Shown: piece by piece, positions 47,296 through 55,499 of the stretch
Layout: every line of letters starts with the position of its first letter
Position numbering within the stretch: position 1 is the stretch's first letter
Assembly: GCA_038234715.1 (NCBI GenBank)
Contig: JBBQTD010000014.1
Coordinates: forward strand, 1 to 64,000
From: SZAS-103 sp038234715
GTDB taxonomy: Bacteria > Pseudomonadota > Gammaproteobacteria > Xanthomonadales > Xanthomonadaceae
Direction of reading: 5' to 3'
DNA: 64,000 bases
Made by a program: the position numbers and the translations under genes
The notes under the pieces: generated by a model
What the model was told of the DNA's origin: nothing
Databases searched by the model: none
The model's input: the letters and a program-made list of their open reading frames with translations, nothing else

Positions 47296-47535
47296 TCAGG
47301 GCTTGCGGCACGGAAACGCCCACCACACGGCGAATACCATCATTCCAAATGTCGCCCCACCCAGACCCCATACGTGGATCCACACACGGGATAGAAATGC
47401 CGTGTACACCTGCATGGGCGGACGGCCAATCCACGACCATACAACGAAGTTCGCGATCACCGCACCGATCGTCCAGCAGACAGCTCTGGTCCTGAAGTTC
47501 CCGGGAGAAGCGGCAGTGCCCACCAGCTCTTCCAC
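47296..47535 (-). CDS. Small membrane protein in the gcv operon
   Basis: The 79-residue protein has two hydrophobic segments (AVCWTIGAVIANFVVWSWIG and an Ile/Trp/Gly-rich second segment, residues 45-75), with an NFVVWSW motif and no named domain. It starts with GTG directly abutting the gcvH stop and so is translationally coupled to gcvH. Its job is unknown. A glycine or one-carbon-related membrane role is only a guess from position. Confidence 0.6.
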   Translation of the reverse strand: MEELVGTAASPGNFRTRAVCWTIGAVIANFVVWSWIGRPPMQVYTAFLSRVWIHVWGLGGATFGMMVFAVWWAFPCRKP

Positions 47536-47931
47536 TCAATGATCCTCGTCCTCGATCATTGCCGCATAGTCGTCGGGATCGAGCATCTCGTCGAGTTCGG
47601 CCGCATCGTCCGGCTGGACCGCAAGAATCCATCCCTCGCCGTAGGCGTCCTCGTTGATCGTCTCAGGCTTGTCGCCGAGCGCGTCGTTGACCGCCACGAC
47701 CGTTCCCGACACCGGGCTGTAAACGTCCGAAGCGGCCTTGACCGATTCAACCACCGCGCATGCGGTGCCCTGCTTTACCGTATCGCCGACACTTGGCAAT
47801 TCGACATACACGAGATCGCCCAGCAGGCCCTGTGCATGCTCGGAAATGCCGATCGTCACGCGACCGTTGTCCTCCATGCGCGCCCACTCGTGGGACTTGA
47901 GGAACTTGAGGTCGCCGGGAATCTCGTTCAT
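47536..47931 (-). CDS. gcvH: Glycine cleavage system H protein
   Basis: The 131-residue lipoyl carrier shuttles the aminomethyl group between the P, T and L proteins. The lipoylated Lys is residue 65 in VVESVKAASDVYSPVSG. The start MNEIPGDLKFLKSHEW is preceded by GGAG on the minus strand. The frame is open 24 codons upstream but only this start fits. Its stop abuts the GTG of the small membrane protein gene. Confidence 0.95.
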   Translation of the reverse strand: MNEIPGDLKFLKSHEWARMEDNGRVTIGISEHAQGLLGDLVYVELPSVGDTVKQGTACAVVESVKAASDVYSPVSGTVVAVNDALGDKPETINEDAYGEGWILAVQPDDAAELDEMLDPDDYAAMIEDEDH

Positions 47932-48018
47932 GTCAGCTCCGGGGGAAATCGGTCGGGAGGAATTGCGCCGTGAGGGCCATGTCATTGTAGCGGAGGCATC
48001 CAACGGGTTTAAGCGAAA

Positions 48019-49104
48019 TCAGATGCCGGCCTGGGCCCTTCCATCCCTGACGAATGGAAACTTCACCACGCGCACCGGAACAGCCTTGCCGCGGATGTCA
48101 ACATGGACAGCGCCGGGATCGCCGACCGGAACGCGCGCGAACGCGATCGCCTTGCCGAGGGTTGGCGAGAACGTGCCGGACAGGACCTCTCCATCGCCGT
48201 TCGCCGTCAGTACTTTCTGGCCGTGGCGCAGCACGCCTTTTTCATCCATCACCAGGCCAATCATCTGGCGTGGCGCACCGTGCGCTTTCTGCTGCTCGAG
48301 CACGGCATGACCGATGAAATCGCGACCGGAGTCGAGCGCAACCGTCCATGCGAGAGCAGCTTCGTACGGCGACACATCCTCGTCCATGTCCTGTCCATAC
48401 AGGTTCATGCCAGCTTCCAGCCGCAGGGTGTCACGCGCTCCGAGACCCGCCGGTTTGACGCCCGCATCCAGCAATCGGTTCCAGAATGCGACCGCCTGCA
48501 AGTCGGGCAGCATGATCTCGAAGCCGTCCTCGCCGGTGTAGCCGGTGCGTGCGACGAACATGCCATCGACCTCGGCGGCGGCGAACTTGCCTAGCTTCGT
48601 TGCGGCAATACGGCCCGCATCCGACAGCAGGCTCAACACCTTGTCCCGTGCTTTCGGACCCTGCACCGCGATCATGGCGAAGTCGGGGCGTTCAGTGACT
48701 GCTACATCGAATGCTTTCGCCTGCTCCACGATCCACGCCAGGTCCTTGTCGCGCGTGGACGCGTTGACCACCAGACGGAAGAACGACTCGTCGCGGAAGT
48801 AGATGATGAGGTCGTCGATCACCCCGCCGCGCGGATTGAGCATGCAGGTGTACAGCGCCTTCCCGGACACCTTGAGCTTGTCGACCGAATTGGCGACCAG
48901 ACGGCGAAGGAACTCACGCACCCGTACGCCATGCAGGTCGATTACAGTCATGTGCGAGACATCGAACATGCCCGCGTCGCGACGCACCTGATGGTGCTCA
49001 TCGAGCTGCGAACCGTAGTGGATCGGCATGTCCCAGCCACCGAAGTCCACCATTTTCGCGCCAAGCGCGCGATGGGTAGCGTTGAGGATGGTCTGCTGGG
49101 TCAT
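48019..49104 (-). CDS. gcvT: Glycine cleavage system T protein (aminomethyltransferase)
   Basis: The 361-residue enzyme moves the methylene group of H-protein-bound aminomethyl to tetrahydrofolate and releases ammonia. It shows MVDFGGWDMPIHYGS, AGMFDVSHM, the GARDTLRLEAGMNLYGQDMD block and the C-terminal T-protein barrel. First gene of the gcv cluster. A GATAAT-type -10 lies about 30 bases upstream. Only 74 bp separate it from the next gene upstream, too little for a typical glycine riboswitch, and I see none. Confidence 0.95.
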   Translation of the reverse strand: MTQQTILNATHRALGAKMVDFGGWDMPIHYGSQLDEHHQVRRDAGMFDVSHMTVIDLHGVRVREFLRRLVANSVDKLKVSGKALYTCMLNPRGGVIDDLIIYFRDESFFRLVVNASTRDKDLAWIVEQAKAFDVAVTERPDFAMIAVQGPKARDKVLSLLSDAGRIAATKLGKFAAAEVDGMFVARTGYTGEDGFEIMLPDLQAVAFWNRLLDAGVKPAGLGARDTLRLEAGMNLYGQDMDEDVSPYEAALAWTVALDSGRDFIGHAVLEQQKAHGAPRQMIGLVMDEKGVLRHGQKVLTANGDGEVLSGTFSPTLGKAIAFARVPVGDPGAVHVDIRGKAVPVRVVKFPFVRDGRAQAGI

Positions 49105-49178
49105 CGATCAGGTTCCGCAGGAAAGGCGGCGATTATCGCAAACGCAGCCGATGTCCGTACCTCGCACAGCTGGCATGT

Positions 49179-49610
49179 TCAGTCCGCAACCACCACGCGC
49201 AGCGACATGCCGTGGACGCCGGCGATGCGCACCGGCGTGCGTACGGGCGTGTCGGGGCCCTCGACGGCCCAGAATGCGTCGCCGATCTTCAGCCTGCCAC
49301 GACCGTCCACGATGGCTGTATCGAGCGGATGGACCTGTCCGACCAGCTGCTCGGCACGGCGGTTGAGGAGGGGCTGGTCGCTCTTCGGTCCACTCTTTCG
49401 AAACAGCCGCCAGTACAACGTGACCGAAACGATCGACAACAGCACGAAGGTCAAAGCCTGCCAGATGGGACTCAGCGATACGATCAACAACAGCGCGAAC
49501 ACCCCGGCCGCGGCAAACCCCAACCACAGCATGAAGGCGCCGGGCGCCAGCATTTCGGCTGCCATCATCAACAGTGCCACGCAGGCCCACACGATCAGCT
49601 CGGTACGCAT
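49179..49610 (-). CDS. NfeD-like membrane protein
   Basis: The 143-residue protein has two or three membrane helices (ELIVWACVALLMMAAEML, GFAAAGVFALLLIVSLSP, ALTFVLLSIVSVTLYWRLF) and a C-terminal OB-fold-like domain (QLVGQVHPLDTAIVDGRGRLKIGDAFWAVEG). This is the short NfeD form that partners SPFH proteins. It begins three bases after the SPFH gene stop, so the two are an operon. Role in membrane microdomain organisation is inferred from the family. Confidence 0.88.
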   Translation of the reverse strand: MRTELIVWACVALLMMAAEMLAPGAFMLWLGFAAAGVFALLLIVSLSPIWQALTFVLLSIVSVTLYWRLFRKSGPKSDQPLLNRRAEQLVGQVHPLDTAIVDGRGRLKIGDAFWAVEGPDTPVRTPVRIAGVHGMSLRVVVAD

Positions 49611-49613
49611 GAA

Positions 49614-50567
49614 TCAGCCTGCCTGCGCCGGCGACACCGGCGGTCGTGCGATTACCGTCTGTTGCCGGGACAGGCTCTCCTTCGCGAGTTCCGCGATGCC
49701 TGCCAGGGAACCCAGGATGCCGGCTGATTCCATTGGCAACAGCACGAACTTCTGGTTCGGCGATTCGGCAAGCGCCTTGAATGCCTCGATGTATTTCTGC
49801 GCCACGAAATAGTTGATCGCCTGCACGTTGCCCTGGGCGATGGCGGTGCTGACCAGCTCGGTCGCCTTGGCCTCAGCTTCCGCTGATCGTTCGCGCGCTT
49901 CGGCAGCGCGGAATGCGGCCTCGCGATTACCCTCGGCTTCGAGGATCACCGACTGCTTCTCGCCCTCGGCCTTGAGGATCGCCGCCTGCCGAAATCCTTC
50001 GGCCTCAAGGATGTTCGCGCGCTTCTCCCGCTCGGCCTTCATCTGCCGCGCCATCGAGTCGACGAGGTCGCGCGGTGGCTGGATGTCTTTCAGCTCGATC
50101 CTGTTGACCTTCAGGCCCCAGGGATGGGTGGCCGCATCGACGGCAACCAGAACTTTCGCGTTGATCTCGTCGCGCTTGGACAGCGACTCGTCCAGATCAA
50201 GAGAGCCAATCGCGGTACGGATGTTGGTCATCACCAGGTTCAGGATCGCGATTTCCAGCGTTGCGACTTCATACGCGGCCTTGGCGGCATCGAGCACCTG
50301 GAAGAACACCACCCCGTCCACCTTGACGACTGCATTGTCCTTGGTGATGACGTCCTGGGAAGGGACATCGAGCACCTGTTCCATCATGTTGATCTTGCGA
50401 CCGATGCTGTAGGCGATCGGCATCAGGAAATGCAGCCCGGGATCGAGCGTGCTGGTGTACTTGCCGAAGCGTTCGACGGTCCACTCGTAACCCTGCGGCA
50501 CCATGCGGACTGCGAGTTTGATCGCGACGACCGCCATGAAGACCAAAGCGCCAATGACATATTCCAT
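49614..50567 (-). CDS. SPFH/stomatin-family protein (QmcA-like)
   Basis: The 317-residue protein has an N-terminal anchor (YVIGALVFMAVVAIKLAV), the SPFH domain (QGYEWTVERFGKYTSTLDPGLHFLMP, VITKDNAVVKVDGVVFFQV), the long charged coiled-coil (RQMKAEREKRANILEAEGFRQAAILKAEGEK) and a C-terminal AINYFVAQKYIEAFK segment. It forms rings or cages around membrane proteases in relatives. It is coupled to the NfeD gene. A TATATA box stands about 30 bases upstream on the minus strand. Confidence 0.92.
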   Translation of the reverse strand: MEYVIGALVFMAVVAIKLAVRMVPQGYEWTVERFGKYTSTLDPGLHFLMPIAYSIGRKINMMEQVLDVPSQDVITKDNAVVKVDGVVFFQVLDAAKAAYEVATLEIAILNLVMTNIRTAIGSLDLDESLSKRDEINAKVLVAVDAATHPWGLKVNRIELKDIQPPRDLVDSMARQMKAEREKRANILEAEGFRQAAILKAEGEKQSVILEAEGNREAAFRAAEARERSAEAEAKATELVSTAIAQGNVQAINYFVAQKYIEAFKALAESPNQKFVLLPMESAGILGSLAGIAELAKESLSRQQTVIARPPVSPAQAG

Positions 50568-50624
50568 GAGTTTTCCCCTGGCAGCGTCAGCACACAGTAT
50601 ATAAGGAAGGCCACGCGCTGGCCG

Positions 50625-51596
50625 TCAGGCGGTTGCGGCCTCGATCCGCGCCATCGCTTCCGCATCCAGTTTCTCGACGAGCGCCAACGCGCCGAGGTTC
50701 TCGCGCAATTGTTCGGGGCGGCTGGCGCCAAGGATAACGCTCGACACGTTTGGATTGCGCAGGCACCAGGCAATCGAAAGCTGCGCGGGCTTCATGTCGA
50801 GATCTTTCGCGATTGCGCAGACGCGCCTCGCTTGCTCGAGCTTCACTGCGCCCTCGGCAGTCGACAGGTGGCGAGCGAGCCATTCGTAGCCTGGAGTGCT
50901 CATGCGTGATCCTTCCGGTACGCCGTCGTTGTACTTGCCGGTGAGCAGGCCCGACGCAAGCGGCGACCAGATCGTGGTCCCGAGTCCAAGTTCGGCATAA
51001 AGGGGTGCATATTCGGTCTCGACGCGCTGGCGATGCAACAGGTTGTATTCGGGCTGCTCCATGGTCGGTGGATGCAGGCCGTTGGCGCGAGCGATGCGTG
51101 CCGCCGAGCGGATCGCTTCCGCCGACCATTCAGAGGTTCCCCAGTACAGCACCTTGCCCTGGCGGATCAGCATGTCCATCGCGCGCACGGTTTCCTCGAG
51201 TGGGGTTTCGGGGTCCGGGCGATGGCAGTAATACAAGTCGAGGTGATCCACGCGCAACCGGCGCAGCGCCTGCTCGCAGGCTTCGATCACATGCTTGCGC
51301 GACAGCCCCTTCTGGGTCGGCGCGGGATTGTCGACCGATCCGAAGTACACCTTGCTCGACACGCACCACGCATCACGCGGCAAGCGCAGGTCGGCGAGCA
51401 CGTCGCCCATGATCCGTTCGGCCTCGCCATTCGCGTAGACCTCGGCGTTGTCGAAGAAATTCACGCCAGCGTCGAACGCCTGCGCTATGAGTTCGCGCGC
51501 CTGGGTGCGCCCGATGCTGGTCCCAAACGTTACCCATGCGCCGAACGAGAGCGCGGAAAGCCTCAGGCCTGACGATCCAAGGCGACGGTATTGCAT
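50625..51596 (-). CDS. Aldo/keto reductase (potassium channel beta-subunit-like)
   Basis: The 323-residue protein has the AKR barrel signatures: MQYRRLGSSGLRLSALSFGAW, GVNFFDNAEVYANGEAERIMG with the catalytic Asp and Tyr, LDLYYCHRPD, and the NADPH pocket RNPNVSSVILGASRPEQLRENL. It belongs to the branch of AKRs resembling Kv beta subunits and YghZ. Such enzymes reduce aldehydes with NADPH. It is divergent from the riboswitch transcript. Confidence 0.92.
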   Translation of the reverse strand: MQYRRLGSSGLRLSALSFGAWVTFGTSIGRTQARELIAQAFDAGVNFFDNAEVYANGEAERIMGDVLADLRLPRDAWCVSSKVYFGSVDNPAPTQKGLSRKHVIEACEQALRRLRVDHLDLYYCHRPDPETPLEETVRAMDMLIRQGKVLYWGTSEWSAEAIRSAARIARANGLHPPTMEQPEYNLLHRQRVETEYAPLYAELGLGTTIWSPLASGLLTGKYNDGVPEGSRMSTPGYEWLARHLSTAEGAVKLEQARRVCAIAKDLDMKPAQLSIAWCLRNPNVSSVILGASRPEQLRENLGALALVEKLDAEAMARIEAATA

Positions 51597-51649
51597 GCGA
51601 TCCTCCGTTGACTGCCGCGTCGAATACGCGGACTACGACCATACACACA

Positions 51650-51655
51650 TATAAT
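51650..51655 (+). promoter_or_regulatory. -10 box TATAAT of the riboswitch transcript
   Basis: A consensus TATAAT ends about 10 bases before the manganese riboswitch aptamer, with no clear -35 at 17 bases. Transcription is expected to start near 51662. Confidence 0.5.
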
Positions 51656-51665
51656 GAGCGCGCTA

Positions 51666-51842
51666 TCCCTTGGGGAGTAGCCACCCGCGCAAACGGGACC
51701 GTGCATCAACATGCTTGGCGGGACTTGGCTCAAGCCGTTCGCCATGGTGTACGGGTCGATGCAACGCATCGATGGTCGAGACCAGGAAATGCGAATGCCG
51801 CCGGCCGGGCGCATTTGTGTTTCCTGTGTCCGTCGCCCGGCC
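51666..51842 (+). promoter_or_regulatory. yybP-ykoY (manganese) riboswitch
   Basis: The aptamer contains both conserved loop blocks of this class: GGGGAGTAGCC at 51672-51682 and CATCAACATGCTTGGC at 51704-51719, followed by the closing GAGACCAGG at 51779-51786. It stands immediately before a GDT1/UPF0016 exporter gene, its usual partner. The expression platform shows two mutually exclusive stems: AAATGCG (51787-51793) with CGCATTT (51810-51816), and GGCCGGGCG (51803-51811) with CGCCCGGCC (51834-51842). The second stem ends one base from the GGAG ribosome binding site at 51844. Manganese binding should thus switch translation or termination. Confidence 0.85.
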
Positions 51843-51854
51843 TGGAGTTTTCCC

Positions 51855-52439
51855 TTGAACGCATTCCTTGTTTCACTCGTTGCCGTCGCTGTTGCCGAGA
51901 TTGGCGACAAGACCCAACTGCTTTCGTTGACGCTGGCGGCAAAATACCGTCGACCGTGGCCGATCTGCATCGGCATCTTCATCGCAACTCTGGCCAACCA
52001 CGCGATGGCGGGCGGGGTGGGCGCTCTGCTGGCGAACTGGATTTCGCCGCGCGTCCTGCAATGGGCGGTCGTGGTCTCGTTCATCGGCATGGCAGCGTGG
52101 GCGCTGATCCCCGACAAGGCCGATGACGACGCCGCCACGAAAGGCGCTGGGCACGGGCTCATCGTCGCGACGATCATCACTTTCTTCCTGGCAGAGATGG
52201 GCGACAAGACCCAGCTGGCGACCATGGCGCTTGCCGCGCAATACCACCCCTTGTGGCAGGTGGTGGCCGGAACGACGCTGGGCATGATGGTCGCCAATGT
52301 TCCGGTGGTGTGGCTTGGTTCGCGTTTCGCCGAACGCATTCCGCTGCGAGCGGCGCGGGTAATGGCCGCCTTGCTGTTCCTCGGCCTGGGACTGTGGAAC
52401 CTGTACGGACTGCTGCATTCGACCGGAGCCGCGCGATGA
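51855..52439 (+). CDS. GDT1/UPF0016-family manganese exporter
   Basis: The 194-residue protein has six hydrophobic segments and the duplicated family motif E-x-G-D-K-T-Q, seen in VAVAEIGDKTQLLSLTLA and FFLAEMGDKTQLATMALA. Family members export Mn2+ (and Ca2+). The start is a TTG at 51855, eight bases after a GGAG ribosome binding site that the riboswitch stem can mask. Longer in-frame starts would run through the riboswitch and are not used. Confidence 0.92.
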   Translation: MNAFLVSLVAVAVAEIGDKTQLLSLTLAAKYRRPWPICIGIFIATLANHAMAGGVGALLANWISPRVLQWAVVVSFIGMAAWALIPDKADDDAATKGAGHGLIVATIITFFLAEMGDKTQLATMALAAQYHPLWQVVAGTTLGMMVANVPVVWLGSRFAERIPLRAARVMAALLFLGLGLWNLYGLLHSTGAAR

Positions 52440-52499
52440 TGCCCGCTGCGCGTCCGCGGGTGCGATCATGATGCTCGGGCCGGTCGCCGGAGGCGATGC

Positions 52500-53648
52500 G
52501 TGAGCACATTGCGGGAAACCCTGGTCGAACTGACGCGTACGGTGCGCGACCGGCCTGACGAGATCGTGCTTGATATCGGTGCGGGCGGCGAACTGCTGGT
52601 TGCGCGCATCCGGCTGTGCGCTGTCGCGCTGCTGATGCTGATGCCGTTGATCAACCTGCTCACGGGCGGAGGCCTGTTCGAGAGCCTTGCCGGATTCGCC
52701 GGCACCGGCTTGGGCCTGCTGCTCGCAATCGTCTGGCTGGTACTTGCCAAGCAGCGGCGGCGCTATCGCTGGCTGCCATTCGTGACCAGCGCGTCCGACG
52801 TGAGTATGGAGACCCTGGTATTGGTACTGCTCGCGATGCAATCGCCTGCGGCGAGCCTCAACACGGTGATCGTGTGGTCCTGCTATCCACTCTCGATCTT
52901 CGCGACCGCGTTGCGCAACGATGGGCGCGTGACCCTGTTCACCGGCTTGCTTGCGATCGTTCAATACGGCCTGCTCGTGCTGTGGGTGTTCGGGCACGCT
53001 TCAGAAAATGAAGTGCTGGGGTCAGTTGGCTATGGCCTGGTGTCGGCGAGCAACCAGATCCAGCGCCTTGTGATATTGCTGGTCGCAACGTTGCTCACCG
53101 CCGTGGTTGTCTACCGCATCCAGAGATTGGTCATGCTCTCCGGCACCGACACATTGACCGGCTTGCCGAACCGCTCGTTCCTCGTCCATCGTGTCCCGCA
53201 GATCGTCGAGCAGGCGCGCAAGAACGATACGTCGATCACGATGGCGATCATCGACTTGGACCATTTCAAGCGCATCAACGACAAGTTCGGCCATCCGGTT
53301 GGGGACCGGGCATTGCGCCATGTCGTGGAGGTGCTGCGCAACGAACTCGGTCGCGAGGAGCCCCTGATGCGCATCGGCGGCGAGGAGTTCGTGTTGCTGC
53401 TGCAGCGCTCGATGGGCCCGGCATGGGAACGCATGGAGGCCTTGCGCAAGAAGGTGGCGGCCACGCCGTTCATCACCGAGGAGGCAACCGATGGCATCCC
53501 CGCCCAGACGAGCACGCTGACTTTCTCCGCGGGGCTGGCGAGTTGTCCGGTCGATGCCGTCGACATGTCGAGCCTGATGCGGCGCGCCGACCAGCGCCTG
53601 ATGAAAGCCAAGCAAACCGGTCGCAATCGTGTCGTCGCGCGCGAATAG
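52500..53648 (+). CDS. Membrane-bound diguanylate cyclase
   Basis: The 382-residue protein has a membrane-embedded N-terminal sensor of about six helices (residues 36-210) and a GGDEF domain. The active site GGEEF is at residues 293-297, with DTLTGLPNRSFLVHRV and IIDLDHFKRINDKFGHPVGD before it. The RxxD inhibitory site is not present. It should make cyclic-di-GMP, opposite in effect to the PAS-GGDEF-EAL protein. The start is GTG at 52500. It follows the exporter gene on the same strand by 60 bases. Confidence 0.9.
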   Translation: MSTLRETLVELTRTVRDRPDEIVLDIGAGGELLVARIRLCAVALLMLMPLINLLTGGGLFESLAGFAGTGLGLLLAIVWLVLAKQRRRYRWLPFVTSASDVSMETLVLVLLAMQSPAASLNTVIVWSCYPLSIFATALRNDGRVTLFTGLLAIVQYGLLVLWVFGHASENEVLGSVGYGLVSASNQIQRLVILLVATLLTAVVVYRIQRLVMLSGTDTLTGLPNRSFLVHRVPQIVEQARKNDTSITMAIIDLDHFKRINDKFGHPVGDRALRHVVEVLRNELGREEPLMRIGGEEFVLLLQRSMGPAWERMEALRKKVAATPFITEEATDGIPAQTSTLTFSAGLASCPVDAVDMSSLMRRADQRLMKAKQTGRNRVVARE

Positions 53649-53748
53649 CGACTCGGGCACAGGGACTGGCATGCCATCTGGCTCTCATTTGCATTTTGCG
53701 CATGCGGGCTGAGGCCGCCGTTCAAGTCCAATTGCAGCAGAATGGGTC

Positions 53749-54723
53749 ATGAGTGGTCGCGTCATTGTCGTCGGCAGTTACGTCCAGGACCACGCATGGT
53801 TCTGCGATGCGTTTCCGCAACGCGGCGAAACCCGAGTCGCGACCGGCTTCAATACCGGGCCCGGCGGCAAGGGATTCAATCAGGCAGTGGCCTGCAGGCG
53901 ACAAGGCACCGACACCCTCTTCGTCGGGTCTATCGGGGACGACCTGCTCGGCAGGATCGGGCTGGAGTTCGCGCGCGCAGAAGGTCTCGACGCGGGCTGG
54001 CAAATGCATGCCGATGCGCCGACAGCAGCGTCGAGCATCGTTGTCGATGCGCGGGGTGAGAACCGGATCGTGGTCAGCCTCGGCGCGAACCTGCGTCTGG
54101 ATCCAGCGTTCGTACGAGCCCGTTTCACCGGACTGTCCGACCTGCGGCTCGTGCTGTGCCAGCTCGAGACCAACCTCGACGCAGTAGCCGCCGCATTCGA
54201 CTCCGCCACCGCTCATGGCGCATTGCGCATGCTCAATCCGGCGCCGATGCACGCGGACTTCGACACCGCGATGCTCGAGCGCGTCGACATCCTGACTCCC
54301 AACGAGACAGAGTTCACCCTGTTGTCCAGGCGATGCGGCCACGACGATGTCGACGCGGATGGGCTGGCGAGGCTCGATGACGCAACCCTGCACGCGCTCG
54401 TGCGCAGGCTGCCGCTCCCGACGACGGTCATCACGCTGGGTGCGCACGGATGCTTCGTTTCGCACGCGGAGGATCGACGTGGCGACGGCGCTGCGTTCTA
54501 TCGCATCGGACCCGAATCAGTCCGCGCGATCGACAGCACCGGTGCCGGCGATGCATTCAGCGGTGCCCTCGCGGCAGCGCTCTTGCGCCTGCGCGATTTC
54601 CCGTTCGCGCTGTCGGTGCAGCATGCCAATCGCGCCGCCGCGCTGTCCACCGAGGCGGTCGGGACGGCGCCGGTCATGCCCAGCCTGGAACAGGTCGCGT
54701 CGCGCTTTGGCGACGGCGCTTGA
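53749..54723 (+). CDS. Ribokinase-family (PfkB) sugar kinase
   Basis: The 324-residue protein has the N-terminal GPGGKGFNQAVACRRQG and the C-terminal PfkB signature with the catalytic Asp in DSTGAGDAFSGAL. These are typical of ribokinase, which phosphorylates ribose at O5. No ribose transporter or repressor is adjacent, so the substrate is uncertain. The start is MSGRVIVVGSYVQDH, preceded five bases upstream by CAGAAT. Confidence 0.9.
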   Translation: MSGRVIVVGSYVQDHAWFCDAFPQRGETRVATGFNTGPGGKGFNQAVACRRQGTDTLFVGSIGDDLLGRIGLEFARAEGLDAGWQMHADAPTAASSIVVDARGENRIVVSLGANLRLDPAFVRARFTGLSDLRLVLCQLETNLDAVAAAFDSATAHGALRMLNPAPMHADFDTAMLERVDILTPNETEFTLLSRRCGHDDVDADGLARLDDATLHALVRRLPLPTTVITLGAHGCFVSHAEDRRGDGAAFYRIGPESVRAIDSTGAGDAFSGALAAALLRLRDFPFALSVQHANRAAALSTEAVGTAPVMPSLEQVASRFGDGA

Positions 54724-54761
54724 AGGCGTAGGCTGGCCCTACCTGCAAGGAAAACTGCGGC

Positions 54762-55325
54762 ATGGACTTGCGATCGCCAAACGTCATCGCCGTGTTTTTT
54801 CTGGTCTTCGAGGCGACGATCTCGCTGACGCGGCGACCGCTCGCGAACGCGCAGGACAAGGACCGTGGAACCTTTCAGCTGATCTGGATTGCGATCACGC
54901 TGGCCATCGTGGTGGGGATCTGGGCGGGCATCGCGGTACCGGGTGCACGCCTGCCGGCAGCCGATGCGATCTATCCGATCGGACTTGCGATCTTCGTGCT
55001 GGGGGTGGTCGTGCGTGCGTGGGCGATCTGGACGCTCGGTCGCTTCTTCACAGTGCAGGTCGCGATAGCCAGCGATCACCAGTTGGTCAAGGCCGGTCCG
55101 TACCGCGTGATCCGGCATCCCTCCTATACCGGCTCGCTGATGATGTTCGTCGGCTACCTGCTGTGTCTCGGCAATGCCTTGACGATGGCAATCGTGCTGA
55201 TCACCGTGCTTGCGGTGTTCATCCGGCGCATCCGCGTCGAGGAAGCCGCGCTCGCCGAGGCATTTGGCGAGCCATGGCGGGACTACATCAAGCATACCTG
55301 GCGACTCGTGCCCCTAATCTATTAG
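54762..55325 (+). CDS. Isoprenylcysteine carboxyl-methyltransferase-like membrane protein
   Basis: The 187-residue protein has about five membrane helices and ends with the PEMT/ICMT signature: GPYRVIRHPSYTGSLMMFVGY and, at the end, RVEEAALAEAFGEPWRDYIKHTWRLVP. Such bacterial proteins resemble eukaryotic ICMT and phospholipid methyltransferases. The acceptor is unknown, and methylation of lipids or small hydrophobic substrates is possible. It follows the kinase gene on the same strand. Confidence 0.87.
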   Translation: MDLRSPNVIAVFFLVFEATISLTRRPLANAQDKDRGTFQLIWIAITLAIVVGIWAGIAVPGARLPAADAIYPIGLAIFVLGVVVRAWAIWTLGRFFTVQVAIASDHQLVKAGPYRVIRHPSYTGSLMMFVGYLLCLGNALTMAIVLITVLAVFIRRIRVEEAALAEAFGEPWRDYIKHTWRLVPLIY

Positions 55326-55499
55326 TACGCCGGCTGCATCGATCAGCGAGCGTCAACGGGTGCGGATCGACGCGCCCGAACGTGTAGCGACAGCCCTGCA
55401 ACGTGCGCGCACAAAAATCGCAGAACCACAGGCTGTCGAACGGCGCGCCGTGCAAGTTCCCATGTCGGGTCGATGCGCGCTCGCCGCTTCCGGACACGA

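Noticed and set aside
49105..49178. Possible glycine riboswitch before gcvT
   Set aside because: The gap is only 74 bp and lacks the conserved glycine aptamer motifs.
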